From Diospyros lotus (lineage: Eukaryota; Streptophyta; Magnoliopsida; Ericales; Ebenaceae): DNA of 64,000 nucleotides. The stretch lies in contig NC_068351.1 of assembly GCF_014633365.1 (NCBI RefSeq), forward strand, positions 16,746,907 to 16,810,906, given 5' to 3'. Below are positions 42,398 through 54,143 of this stretch, one piece after another; position 1 is the first letter of the stretch; each line of letters opens with the position of its first letter. The translations under genes and the position numbers were made by a program. A model generated the notes under the pieces. That model worked only from the letters and a program-made list of their open reading frames with translations, did no database searches and had not been told where the DNA came from.

Positions 42398-45332
42398 TGT
42401 AACGACTTGTTAGTGGGTCTAGGAGTTATTTGTATTTTATTTTGGGCATTAGAAAGTTTTGCTTTTATTAATTATTTGTTGGAAATAATTTATGTGTTGT
42501 TAAAGAGGGGCGAATTAAGGAAATATATTTTTATGAGAAATAAATGTAAGAAAAATTAAATTTGATGAGCCCACAAAAAAAGAGAATATAATATATATGC
42601 ATATATGGGTGCATAATGCTTGATTTATTAAATGGTTAATTGGAATATATATATAAATATATGTGTCATGGGGGTTGATTAAGGTAAAGGAAAAAGAAAT
42701 GAAATGGGAAAAGTCCAAAGAGGGCTTACCTTGTATATATGGTGTAGGAAAAAGGTAAGGATAAAAATGAGAATTCTCTAAATGGGGAGAATAAAAAAAA
42801 TGAGAAAGAATAAGAGAAATGAAAAATGACCTAAAAGGGTAAGATATTTTAGTTGTATGTGTGTGTGCAAGTGAGGGCAAATGTGGAAAGCAAGGCAAAA
42901 AGAGAGTGATGAAAGCAGTGTTGGGGGGGCAGACTCCATGCCATGCCCCTCTTATTTCTTGCCTCCTCCTTCCCTCTTTTTCTCATCATCTTCTTCTTCC
43001 TCCCAGCTCTCTCGTCCCTTCTTCTCCATTTTCTCCTTCTTTATTTCTTTCTTCTTCCCTTCTTGGTGGTCTGGAAGCTCAAAGGAGTGGGGCTCTTGCA
43101 ACTAGTTCTTTTTTCTCCTCTTTCTTCTCATTGGCAAACAAGTTCAAGGCAAGTTCTTTCTTGCACTTTTATTTAGATTGTGCAAGTTTCTTTTACTCTT
43201 CTTCTTTTAAGCAAGTCTAGATTATCTATCTATCTCCAAATGTGATTTGAAGCCTCTTTTGTTGCATCAATGATCATAGGTTGTTTCTTATGTGCTTGAA
43301 AATCATTTTTATTGTTAATGGGTTATTTTTCCAACTTCATGGATTTTTCTTAAAATGGCATTGAGCCTCATTACAAGTCTCCATGGGGTTTATTTCATCC
43401 CATTTTTGTTTAAGGAATGACACATTTGTGGTTAGGAAACCTTAGGAAAGCTATCTTGGGAGTTTGGGTGTGTTTGTTATTTTTCAGCTTCATTGTAACT
43501 TCAGTCGACTAAAGTTGAACTTCGGTCGACTGAAGTTGTCGCTTCAGTCGTCCTAAGTCATCCAGCAGCTTGTGATTATATCGTAGGTCAGCTTTCTGCC
43601 CATCTTCGATCGACCTAAATTGAATTTCGATCGACCGAACTCAAGAGTCAACTTTCTGCCCAACTTCGGTCAACCTAAGTTAGATTTTAATTGACTAAAG
43701 TTCAAAATTTTGCATTCTGTCCAACTTTGATTGACCTAAGTCTCTTAGTCATATCAGCCTTCGGTCAAATTGTGCAACTTGTACTCTTTTAGCTATAACT
43801 TTCTGTGGTTATATCCAATTTGAGATCCGCTTTTTGTGTTGTAATCTAAACTCGATAAGATTTTATTTGATATATGATTTGAACACTTTTTTCAATTCTT
43901 GAATTTATAATTTTTATTTGAAATGCATGCTTGAATTTGATTTCTACTCCATTCTAATCCGGCTATGGCTTGGTTTTTGGAACATAACTTCCTGTGATGA
44001 TATCCAAATTGAAATCCGTCTTTTGCTCCATAAACTTGAATTGACAAGCTTTGTTTTAAAATATTACTTGAATTATTTGGATTTGAAATGAACTATATCA
44101 GTTTGGATAACCTTTGCTTAAACTTCGATTGTCGATCAATTCTGTTTTTTGTTCTGCTTCCATCTATTTGTTTCAATTGCTTCTTGAATATTCTATAATT
44201 GCTTCTAGATCATTAATATAAGTTCTTTTGAAGTAAATGACCATCTTTGGGAAGTGTCATGTCTCATTTTGTATTCTATAGCCAAGTGAGGCTTGTTTCT
44301 CCCTACATTTCTTTGTGGAATGATGTTGAACCTTAATGGGGTAGGATCTAGATGATTGTCCTTGGATGGTGTTGTGCTTCAATTTGTTGTTATATTGCAT
44401 TGCATGATGATGTTGGGCCATGGGTTGCATTCATTGGGGGTTATGCTTTGTATGTGTTGGGAGTGTGAGCATTGACATGACATAGTTGGCCTATGAGTGC
44501 TGACTTGTGTATGATAGGCGAGCATATGCATTAGAGCATTCATGTGTGTGGATTACTACATGAACGTAGCATGGCCTGATTCTTGACTTATGGGGGCCTT
44601 GTCATCACGTTTATACTGCAAAAGCCATTGCATTACCTATGTGTTGCATTGTATGACTGAGGTTATGGTGAAATAAGGATGGTGCGTAAGACTGTGGATT
44701 CGAATCCCACAACAGCTTATGATGATGTAAGACGACGGTTCGAATCCCACCGCATTCTAACTATGCTCACTTTACGATACCAAACTTCGACTCATGACAG
44801 TGACATAGGTTGAATGTAGGCAAATAACTCCCAGGTTAAGCGTGTTTGAGTTAAGGAAGTTCAAGGATGGGTGACCCCCCTGGGAAGTTCGCTTTAGCCT
44901 ATCAGGGCAAGTTGTTCTGGTTCTTCCTATACTCGATGTGGGATGCTACATATTTGTTGAGCCTTGTGGCTTACCTTACTTTAAGATCATTCTAGATTAT
45001 GGAGAAATGCGAAGTTCGAGGTTATCTCCAGTGGTGTAGAGCTTTTTGGGGGTAGAAATGTGTACACAACGCAATCCCTCATGACCGAAAAGATCTTTGG
45101 TGGTTTTTCTTTTGAGGTGCAAAGGACTATATGTTATGTTTTTGTAAACCTAAAGTGCACCTACCATGTATTTTGGACAACTAAGCTCTAGTGGATATAA
45201 TAAATGTGTTTGATATGTAACTTGTTACTGTGGTATATATATATATATATATATATAAAGGGCTTAAGGAGAATTTGGAAATGTCTTTATTTAAATTTTT
45301 AGATCACGGCCTCCGGATTATGGGGCGTGACA
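42398..45332 (+). mobile_element. 3' LTR of a gypsy-type element, about 2.9 kb
   Basis: It starts TGTAACGACTTG and ends GGGGCGTGACA, and is preceded by a purine tract. It is related to the truncated block at 22293-24295. It contains a CT-rich leader (42950-43080), a field of TCGA-core motifs (cttcggtcgactgaag, 43500-43760), two tRNA-B-box-like phrases near 44700 and 44735, a Cassandra-like 5S segment, and a long TA run (45231-45257). No protein is encoded. Confidence 0.6.
44826..44950 (+). mobile_element. Cassandra-like LTR fragment with 5S sequence
   Basis: Contains gttaagcgtgtttgagtta, ggatgggtgaccccc and ctgggaagttcgc on the plus strand and ends GGGATGCTACA, like the Cassandra LTR at 37962-38187 in the other orientation. 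Its start is not clear and no primer site follows, so it is a fragment or has become part of the larger LTR. Confidence 0.65.
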
Positions 45333-45472
45333 GCTAGTATGCATTTATGGCATTGGGAGTAAGCCGATAAGACATTGTTGCTAACTACAGAATTTTGTAA
45401 GCTATTGGTGCACTGCATAGTTAAAGCGGGTAAGAGTTGTTCTACCCCTATGCTATAAATGAGCAAGAGTTG

Positions 45473-46913
45473 TGTTGAAATATTAGTCCAAATAAAAGTT
45501 TAAGAGGGGGATGAATTAAGCTTTACTAATTTTTACAAACTAAAATTTTGTTGAAGGTAATGAATATAAAGAGATGAAAGTTAATAGAGATTACACCAAA
45601 TTTATAGTGATTCAACAAACGACCTGCATTCACTATCTTGACTTCTCGCAAAGGATTTTTCAAATCCACTAATTGGAGTGCTTTTTGAAAGAAGCAAACA
45701 CTATCCTCTATACACTTTGTATTTTTACGAACTTAACATAAACCTTACACTGTTGCTTTTCAAGACTATTTAATAACTTCGTAGATCACTTAACCTAGTG
45801 ATCTTTTCAGCTTAGTAAATAAATAAAAGAGAATAATAATGAAAATACATGAGAACTTCACTCAAGGTGTTTTACAACATACTCTCAAAAAGGCTTTCTC
45901 TTAAATCTACAACTTAAGAGTGAAAAATAAACAGAATGGTTGTAGATAAGGTTTTTAGAAAAAGGAGGAACTTGAGAAGGTCATGAATGTTTGAAGTTCT
46001 TAGCTTTTTCTCATCGACTTCTTCTTCATTTTTCTCATATATAGATAAAAAAGTTGGTCAAATGGTGACTTGTCAGAAATAGGTACATCAACATGTTCCC
46101 CATGCTTTGAAAATAAACCAACATGTCCTTGATCAAATAAAGCAATTTCAAATTTGAAATAGTCAACTTTGCAACATTAGAGAGATGAAGATTTGAAAGG
46201 ATTTATGATTTAAACGGTTGTTTCCCAACGGCTTGATTATCGAATTTTTTGATCAACTGTTTCCAATACCTGTGTATCATGAACCTAGTAGTTGAGTGTC
46301 ATGTAGTGCAATTTTTCAGATTTCTTAGCTTCAGGCAGTCAAGTACTTCCCTTTGGTAGTCGAGTATCATGTAATGTTTTTTGTAGATTTCAATTTCTAG
46401 CTTCAAGTAGTCAAGTATTAAAATTCAATACTCGAGTATGTTTGATGAATTGCTTCATGTAGTCGAGCATTACCCTTTGGTAGTTAAGTATTTTTGATAC
46501 TAAGACTTGCATAGATTATGTGTTACGGTGTAATACTTGAGTATTGTATTTCTCTACTTGAATATTTTTAGATTGTATTCAACCAACATTCTGTGCTAAC
46601 ATACCATACTCGAGTATTGAATCCTTGCTCTCGATTATTGTTGGTCTATACTTAATATACATTCTAATTTATAGTGTAATACTTGAGTATTATGCTTCAG
46701 TACTCGAGCATCCATTATCAACACAATGATATTTGATTATTTACTCTTAATACTCGATTATTCAATTAAGTACTCAATTATATCTTCATTTAAACCTCAC
46801 GTACTTCAATTTATTCTTGTCTATTCCTCAAATACTTTAATGATTCATCAATCCTAAGTATAATTGTTTTGTTAAGTATCAAAATTATCATGAATCATGC
46901 AAAGGATTCAACA
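45473..46913 (-). mobile_element. Probable solo LTR, SIRE-like, 1441 bp
   Basis: It begins TGTTGAA and ends TTCAACA, a 7-bp terminal inverted repeat, and is flanked on both sides by agttg (45468-45472, 46914-46918). It carries the complement of the caattcacccc phrase near 45510 and a field of tactcgagtatt words (46260-46800). It is related in layout to the LTR at 9937-11983 but diverged. Confidence 0.65.
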
Positions 46914-46918
46914 AGTTG

Positions 46919-48235
46919 TTTCACCAATTTTCTATTTATTTAATGTATATGGAAAAATACCTGTTAGTTCTACTTGTTTACTCTCATTAATATTTTTGTT
47001 CTTTATCATCATGTTTAATAATGTGATTATGTTGCCTTGGAAGTATTGGAATGCACTCAAATCATCGTAGAATACACACATGCGGATAACAATATATATA
47101 AAATAGAACAAACAATCACAGAATTAAAATGAACAATAAATAGAATGCAAATCACACGAGAATACCAAATTTATCTTGGTCCAGATGATCCTAAATTCAT
47201 CTTTCAATACCTGGAGATCAATCTTTATATCAATTTTGAATAATTAGTACAATCATAGTCTTCTCACGAGTACACAAAATTATCGAGATTACAAAGAACT
47301 ATCACCCTAGTCTTTTCTCTCATCACATGCACTCGCTCATATCCTAAGCGACTACCCCATGTTCTCTATTTATAAACAATATGGGTGAACAATACAATGG
47401 AAATAATCGAGTATGACATTACCAGTTATACCCCTAACTAATTAATTACCGTTAGGAAAAAAAAAAAACTAACTCGCTAACTAATTTGTCGCTTGAAATG
47501 ATGACTAGCCTTCACTGATTTCTTAAAAAACTTACTCGATACAAACTAAACAACAGATTATATATGCTTATTTATTTCCTGCTTTTATATAAAAATTGTC
47601 ATGGCATACTTAGTAGTAGTTTTACTGAATTAATTCTTATTTCCCACATCATAATACTTTCCATACTTATTGAGTCTGTTGACATTTGATTCACCTCACT
47701 ATAGTTTCAAATTATAGGTTTAGGTATCAATATCACTATACGGATTATAGTATGGGATCTTGAACATTACTTAAGCTACGCTTTGGGATATAAGACACTT
47801 CATGCATTGGGATGAGAGAGTTCACCAAACTAGGGCTTGAATGAATGTTAATTTATTTTGTTGTTTTCATTAGTAACAAGATATTGAATATTGAGATGTT
47901 TTTTATATAAAAACAATGTTACTGAACATTAAATTGACGATTTAGAATGAACTATGAATATAAGGCTTACTACTCTCGATGAGACCTATAGCTTGTTAGG
48001 GAATAGTGTTGGTCATGGCCCTTGAATTGGCTCGTGACATATGACTCTTCTAATCAAATTGTTGCGGGTCCATGTAATCAAAAAGTGGAACAATCACCTT
48101 TCATTATGATAACAAGAAGGATGCAAGATCTTTACGAGTTAGCGTAAAGATATAGTATTGATCGACCTTTAGATAACATATAAACTAAAAAAATTGTTGG
48201 CAATAAATCTAAAATTGAAATATGTTTAACTTAAA
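46919..48235. other. Intergenic sequence with repeat fragments
   Basis: No gene seen. The part 47037-47540 (caaatcacacgagaataccaa, then A/T-rich) looks like the end of another LTR on the minus strand, without clear borders. Confidence 0.35.
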
Positions 48236-48490
48236 CGAGTATTAAAGATGATGAAGATTTCAATTTATTGGGTTGGTAGAAGTTAAAAATTCCTCAAAGG
48301 TTTAAGGTGCTAGTTGAAATAGCTCATGATATTTTAGCTATAACAATATTCACAGTGGCTTTAGAATTTGCATTTAGCACTGAGGGATGAATTCTCCATC
48401 CATTTAGAAGTTCTCTCACTCCAACAATGGCAGTGGCTCTTACATGTTCGCAAAATTGACTGCACTCCCCACCAATTAAAGGAGACAAAG
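48236..48490 (+). pseudogene. hAT transposase C-terminal (dimerisation) relic
   Basis: In one frame: FNLLGW, then after a stop KLKIPQRFKVLVEIAHDILA and TVALEFAFST, then ILHPFRSSLTPTM after a frame change. This is the pattern of the hAT C-terminal dimerisation region, where intact copies have the ASESAFSTGGR motif. Stops and frame changes make it a relic. Confidence 0.8.
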
Positions 48491-49052
48491 ATAACATTAT
48501 TAAAAATGTTGAAAAATGGGAATCAATTGAACCATGTATGGTTTATTTACTTATACCCATAGTTTATTAATATAATCTTATTAATTTTAGTTAAATTGGT
48601 TCACTCATAAAATTTTTATTTGATTTCATTGTACTTAAAAGACTTGTTGGCTGCTATTCACAACACAAAAGTTGGAGAAGAAGTGATATCAACTTCAACC
48701 TTTCAATTCTGGTTGATCATAATAGTTAATGGTTGATGTATGGATTTGCAAGTCTACAAGTAACTTGTTCCTCTTTGATTATTTAACTATTTTGTTCTAA
48801 TATATATGATTAATAATGAGTCTAATTGTTGGTTTGTTATTGTAGATGGTGGGGTGAGTAACAAAATGGTAAAATTTCAGTAGAGGAATTCAGAGCTGGA
48901 AAAATCCATCTAGATGCCTAACAGCCAATATGCCATACTCGAGCTAATACAATGGAGAAAACAAAAATGTGAATTATTAGGGCCAATAGACCATACCATA
49001 CCATACCCTCCTCTCTACCTTATACCTCATAATTAATCTTCACTTCGTCTAT
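48491..49052. other. Intergenic sequence; possible promoter and leader of the next frame
   Basis: AT-rich with no gene. From 48990 the sequence becomes pyrimidine-rich (ccataccataccctcctctctacc), as in plant 5' leaders. Confidence 0.3.
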
Positions 49053-49056
49053 ATGC

Positions 49057-49287
49057 ATGCTCTGTCTGCATGTCTACTTCCTGTTATTTCTTCCCCTCAT
49101 TCATTCTTCACCCGTACTAGCTGCTGCTACCAACTACCACAAAATGAAATCTCCTGCCATGATCGTCAGCGGCGCGACCCCTCGAGCCCCAGCCTGCTAT
49201 TTAGCCAACTGCAGACCTCCTCCATTTCTCTGGGGATCGTGTAGTGACCCAGCCTGTGGATCAGAACCAGGATTCAGTAAATTGTGA
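49057..49287 (+). CDS. Candidate small secreted cysteine-rich peptide
   Basis: 76 residues. The first ~23 look like a signal peptide, with a hydrophobic core (VYFLLFLPLI) and a small-residue cleavage area (SSPVLAAAT). The remainder has exactly four cysteines (47, 52, 62, 67) in a symmetrical C-x4-C-x9-C-x4-C pattern: ACYLANC then GSCSDPAC. I do not recognise the family. A pyrimidine-rich leader precedes it. An overlapping frame starts four bases earlier (49053) and would compete for initiation. It might also be one exon of a longer gene, or chance. Confidence 0.35.
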   Translation: MLCLHVYFLLFLPLIHSSPVLAAATNYHKMKSPAMIVSGATPRAPACYLANCRPPPFLWGSCSDPACGSEPGFSKL

Positions 49288-49966
49288 TCCCAAAAACATA
49301 AGTGTGTTTCTTTCTTAAAAAGAAAAAAAAAATCCGTCAGCTCAGGTCAGGTCAGGTACCCACCCTTCGAAGGTTTTGAACGCGAGGTGTCGAAATCCAG
49401 CTAAGGTCAAGTAGTGCGCTGACGTCTCTCCGAATTTAGAAGGGACTACCTCATCACCTGCAACAGGCAACAAGATGGTGAAGATGTTGAACTAGCTAGG
49501 CCTTGTATGCCCTTAGAAATTGTACATCATGTATCTGGAAACTGGATAAATATATATATATATATATGAAGAGAAATGAATCCATGTCCATGGAAACGTA
49601 ATTAGGATGAGCTATGAACCGCCATTATTTTCATTTAGTTTTCATCAAATGTGCTATCCTAGGTTTACCTAGTTTTTTCAACTGTAACTAACCGATGAGC
49701 CCTCAGTTCTCTCTATCAAGGTAGTTTCCAAAGAGAGGTTGATGAGGGTACTCAAGAATTCTTTTAATGTCATCTCCACCTATGATAATTAACCAGTCCT
49801 ATTGAAAAAACAGCTGTTACAGTACATAACTGAAAAGCTAAATGCGAATTGGAAATTGAAAGTTGGAAGCAACCAGCTATGGGGTTGAATTGAGTTTGAT
49901 GCCTTTATGCATGCAGTTACTAGTGACAGCACAAGAGAAAGAACATGTAAGATTTGCAGTACTTAC

Positions 49967-52900
49967 AGGTTCCGTGACAAAGCAAAATAGGCAAAGCTGC
50001 AGCTCGCCTTCCAGCATCACATGATGCTTCTATCCTGTTCCTCAAGCTTCTGCATATAATAGCCATTAACAGATGAGTATGGTTATATCCTGGATCTAAC
50101 ATTTCTGTCTCTAGCACCATGTGAGCTAGAAAGGACTTGCAGAAAATATTCAAAACATAACAGAGGAATTCATCCTATATAGGATACATGATAAAACACT
50201 TGGCAAGTTCTGTTACTACCTAAGAGTACAGAATGACATTAGCTCAAGAATTATTTTAGATATTGAAGGAGGAAACTATCAAACAGGCATTTCAGAAGTT
50301 ACATCACAGCTTTTGCGTGGGCAATTACTTGCAAGCTTACATTAAGGTAGAGGCTGATAGAAGTCACACCACACTTTTCTTTTATTCAATAGGTTGGTGT
50401 TCTCGGGACAGACAATAAGGCATGTGGAATGCAAACAAAGAGGCAGGAGAGTTCAGCATGAGAAGGAAATCATTGCATTTGTATTTTTGTACCTTGAACC
50501 AGGAAGCCAACCGCTCAGACCAACAACGGCCCTTAAGCTAACTGGGTAAGGATTCCCATTTCCATACTGGCCCTGGGCAAAACAAGTTGCAGAATAGAGC
50601 GCAGTTGCAGCACCCATGCTGAAGCCCCCAATACCAAGTTTAACTGTTAAAAGAGCATTAAGCAATTAAATAGAGAAATGAAAAATGTTGAATGATAGCC
50701 GTACCACACCAACAGTCAGTTTGCGTGGCCCTACCATCTGCTTGGAATAGGATAACCTACAATTATAACATGCTAACTAACAAGCTTGCAGCCCTGAAAC
50801 CAGGGTCTCAAATTGATGGGTGGAATTACATAATTCTGTTAAAGATATAAAAGAAAAACCTTAAGTAAAGGTGAATGAGTGCTGTGATGGTGGAATTTTT
50901 TGTGTTAGGTTATAAAACCTTTTATCAGGACAGATAGAAAAATAACTGAAGCTTGGATATATTGTAATAACCTCTTATCAGGAGAAACTTACTGTCAGCA
51001 GGCTCTGTTGACAACAAGTTTGCAATATGCGCCACCGAAGCATCTAAACCTTCAAAATCATCAGTAGTATCTTCTGAAAGTTCTCCAGTATCAAACCCTG
51101 ATATGAACCACTGAGGCATTTAGAAAATTTTGCAGTACCAAGGAATCAAAAGAATTAGACTTCAATCTTACATGCATTGCAGGCGAAACCACCAAGTAAA
51201 GTCACAGGTCGATTAGGAGCAGTCGGACATATCCATTTAATCTGAATCATACAAAACATTAGTACCAACCACATTTTTTAAGACACATGAGGGGAAGAAA
51301 GAGCCTATTCTTCAACTATGGGCACATAAAAGAACCATTCTTATATGGTGAATAGCTATATAGCAGGGACACGACTCCAAAACTCACAAATGTTTCAAGG
51401 GTTGTGAATCCTTACATTTGGAAATGGAAGGTTTTCCAAGAGCTGTGAGCAGCTGCAATAATATGAACAGCACACATTAGGACACATGACTAGTCACCAA
51501 CTCTTATGAGCCAGTTATATTAGAATATGATTTTAATCTGCATAACATGAAAATCTAAGTGCAGGTGAATCCACATTCTTTTTCTTACAAGTTAATGACC
51601 ATTACTTTCAACAAATCAAGAAAAACACACTATCATTTAAAACCTTAATTATTTTTTTAACTATTATTAGGGCCCAAATATCCAAATGTGAAAGCTGTAT
51701 CAAAGTCAAGAAATCATTGACAAAATGAGGAAAATTTCAGGGATGCAACAGATTTTTCCTAGAACTGGGAACGCTTTCATTGTGCCAGCAGGGGGTTTGG
51801 GAAAAGAGAGAAATTATGAAGGTTGTGTTTGCTTCTGTCTGAATATCCTCCATAAAAGGTTCCTAGCTGTTTGGACATCAAGAGTACCGAGTTGGTGAAC
51901 TGGGGGCCCCAGTGAAGCATCAAGCATAAATTCCTTACCTTCTAGCTTTTCTTTCTTTTCTTCAATTAAACCCAGAATTGAAAGAGACAAATATCAAACG
52001 ACAAAAAAATCAAGTTCTATATGATTTCAATAAGATGATGTGCTCTTATGTCAACTCAATCAGAATAAGAATCATGGAAAAAAGTGGGAGAGTGGCGTGA
52101 CACATCAAGCATTTTATATTGGAGACATACCCTTGTTAAATAAGATGACAAGACATTGACCTTCTTGCAATCATCTGATATTTTCCTTTAGCTGAACAAA
52201 AAGGTCCACCCTTTTCCACTATTTAAAGCAGATGCCCAGCATTAAATTTTAAAAAATAATACTTGTTTGAAGTTAACTAGAGTGAATAGTAAAATTAGGG
52301 AAAATAGAATCACACTAATCTTGGTCTCCAACTGTCAACATCAGCAAGTTCAAAAATGATAGGTAGAGACTCAATGCCCTCACAAAAATGAATTCAAATC
52401 ACCACTATCTTCATGAAAACAAGAGAGAATTAATCAAAAATTTGGTGAGCTATTAACCAAGGTGGAGTTGTTTGAGCAGGGTTCTTTTCTGCCTCTATAC
52501 TATTTTCCCTTTTTCTTTCTAAAATTCCAAAATAAAATAAGGAAATGTTCAAAGAAGTAGAGAGAATGTGACATCTTTAAGTTTTAATCACAAAAATGCT
52601 AGAGAACATCCACGAATGAAGAATGGAAAGTAGTAATTCTACCTCAAACCATTATCGCCAAGGCCGTGCAACCACACTATTGTGGCCTGGTGTCTCCCTT
52701 TTGGCTTCACAACATATGTCCTTCCAAATTCAAAAGGCCTCCTTGTTGCTCTACTGCCTGAAAATTATGGTGACAAGGTCATTCCTCCAAAATAAAAGTT
52801 GGAAGAGAAGAAAATATGACTAAGATCCTTTTTTTTATTTTTTTGCCCCGGTAAGAAAGATTATACCACTCAAGTGTGAGAGTAATTGAAGCCCACGAGA

Positions 52901-53010
52901 CTCCAACTCAAGAGCTCAGGTTCACAACCAATCACGAAAAGGAAGAACACGAGCAATCACAGTAAGGAAGAATACTAACCAGAACCCATAGAAGCAGCAG
53001 TGCGATTCAT
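49967..53010 (-). CDS. Acyl-protein thioesterase-like carboxylesterase, 3' end missing
   Basis: Seven exons on the minus strand keep one frame: 53010-52980, 52757-52643, 51452-51416, 51241-51172, 51097-50993, 50643-50493, 50049-49967, all with GT/AG borders. They give 197 codons. The start MNRTAASMGSG is followed by the WLHGLGDNG oxyanion loop (39-47), CPTAPNRPV, WFDTGELSEDTTDDFEGLDA, and the nucleophile elbow GGFSMGAATALYSA with Ser128. This is the alpha/beta-hydrolase family of plant SOBER1/acyl-protein-thioesterase proteins, which remove acyl groups from proteins or small esters. Relatives have about 250 residues. The last ~55, with the catalytic Asp and His, should follow the GT after 49967, but I see no such exon down to about 45 kb. 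The gene is either truncated or has a very long last intron. Confidence 0.82.
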
Positions 53011-53095
53011 TATACAGCCACTAGTTAGAGCTCCTACTATAATGAATGAGAAGAGGTGCTGCAAATGCAATGAGGAAAACCCAAATGGCAGTACG

Positions 53096-53103
53096 TATTT
53101 ATA
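53096..53103 (-). promoter_or_regulatory. TATA box of the carboxylesterase gene
   Basis: TATAAATA on the minus strand lies 86 bases before the start codon, which puts transcription start about 55 bases upstream of the ATG and supports 53010 as the first codon. Confidence 0.55.
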
Positions 53104-54112
53104 CCCAAACGGGTCGGTTGAAAATGGAATAAATCAAATGAATAATATATAATTAGCAGTCCATGTATGTGAAACCAGATGCACATTGTTTGTGGCTGAA
53201 CCAATTAAAGAAACCCAAAAGGAGAGCATCCATGAAAAGGAGCGGTTAAGATAATGACAAAAGTAGGAAATCTTTGTGAGCAGTGATCAGAAAGGCACCA
53301 TTCAGGCATTGTTGAGCCACCCAACCAGCTTAAAGGCTCTTCTGGTTTTGCAACATAAGAGAAAGAACGGAAGAAAGAAAAGAATCTATGCTGGCGAGCT
53401 GTGCACATCAATAAAGATGCAACCTAAGAATATTGCTCAAAACAAGAAAGAATAAACACCAATTTTGTAAAAAGGAAAGAAAAATATCCGTCTTTCAATC
53501 ATTTTTTATGGGTTTTTGGGGTGATTGATGGATACCCATTAACTTGCAAGTGTAGTTCAGCTGTCCAATTTATCATCATTTATCGGATGAATAAGGGAAT
53601 AATCCACAAAATTGTGGAGCAGCACTAACTATCTATAGATATGTATATAAATATATATATATATATACACATACCACATTTAAATCACAAACCTGGAATT
53701 ATCGTGTGGAAGGAACTCTGGCAAAGGCACATGAACTTTTCTCTCAGTGGAGCAGCAACGCTGCTTTCCAATCTCTCTCTCTCTTTTTCTCTGCTTCAGG
53801 GAGCAGAGAGCCTAAAGCTAGTTCTTCCATTGCATGATATTTGTCGCGCAAAACCATGGAGACTAATAAAACGTAAATGCATGTGAAAGCAGAGATTCTA
53901 GTTATAATATGAAAGCGTCATCATGAAGAATTTTTAGGAGCAATCACATCAGTAGTTCACGAAATCTAGCTCCAGTTTCAATTTGATTCCAAGAGTCCTA
54001 ATTCAGAGCGTATTTATTGCCTTTTAATCCTTGACATAATACAAAATTACCTCAATTGACATCCAACTTCAATAATTGGATTAAAATTTTGGATGTGCAG
54101 TCTTGACCTGAA

Positions 54113-54143
<31 letters not shown>

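Noticed and set aside
42515..43220. Several 74-127 aa frames on both strands
   Set aside because: They translate CT-rich leader sequence of an LTR and the block is repeated in decayed form at 22656-22964.
44690..44760. tRNA genes, from two ggttcgaatcccac phrases
   Set aside because: The phrases match a B box, but no acceptor stem, anticodon arm or A box at the right distance could be drawn.
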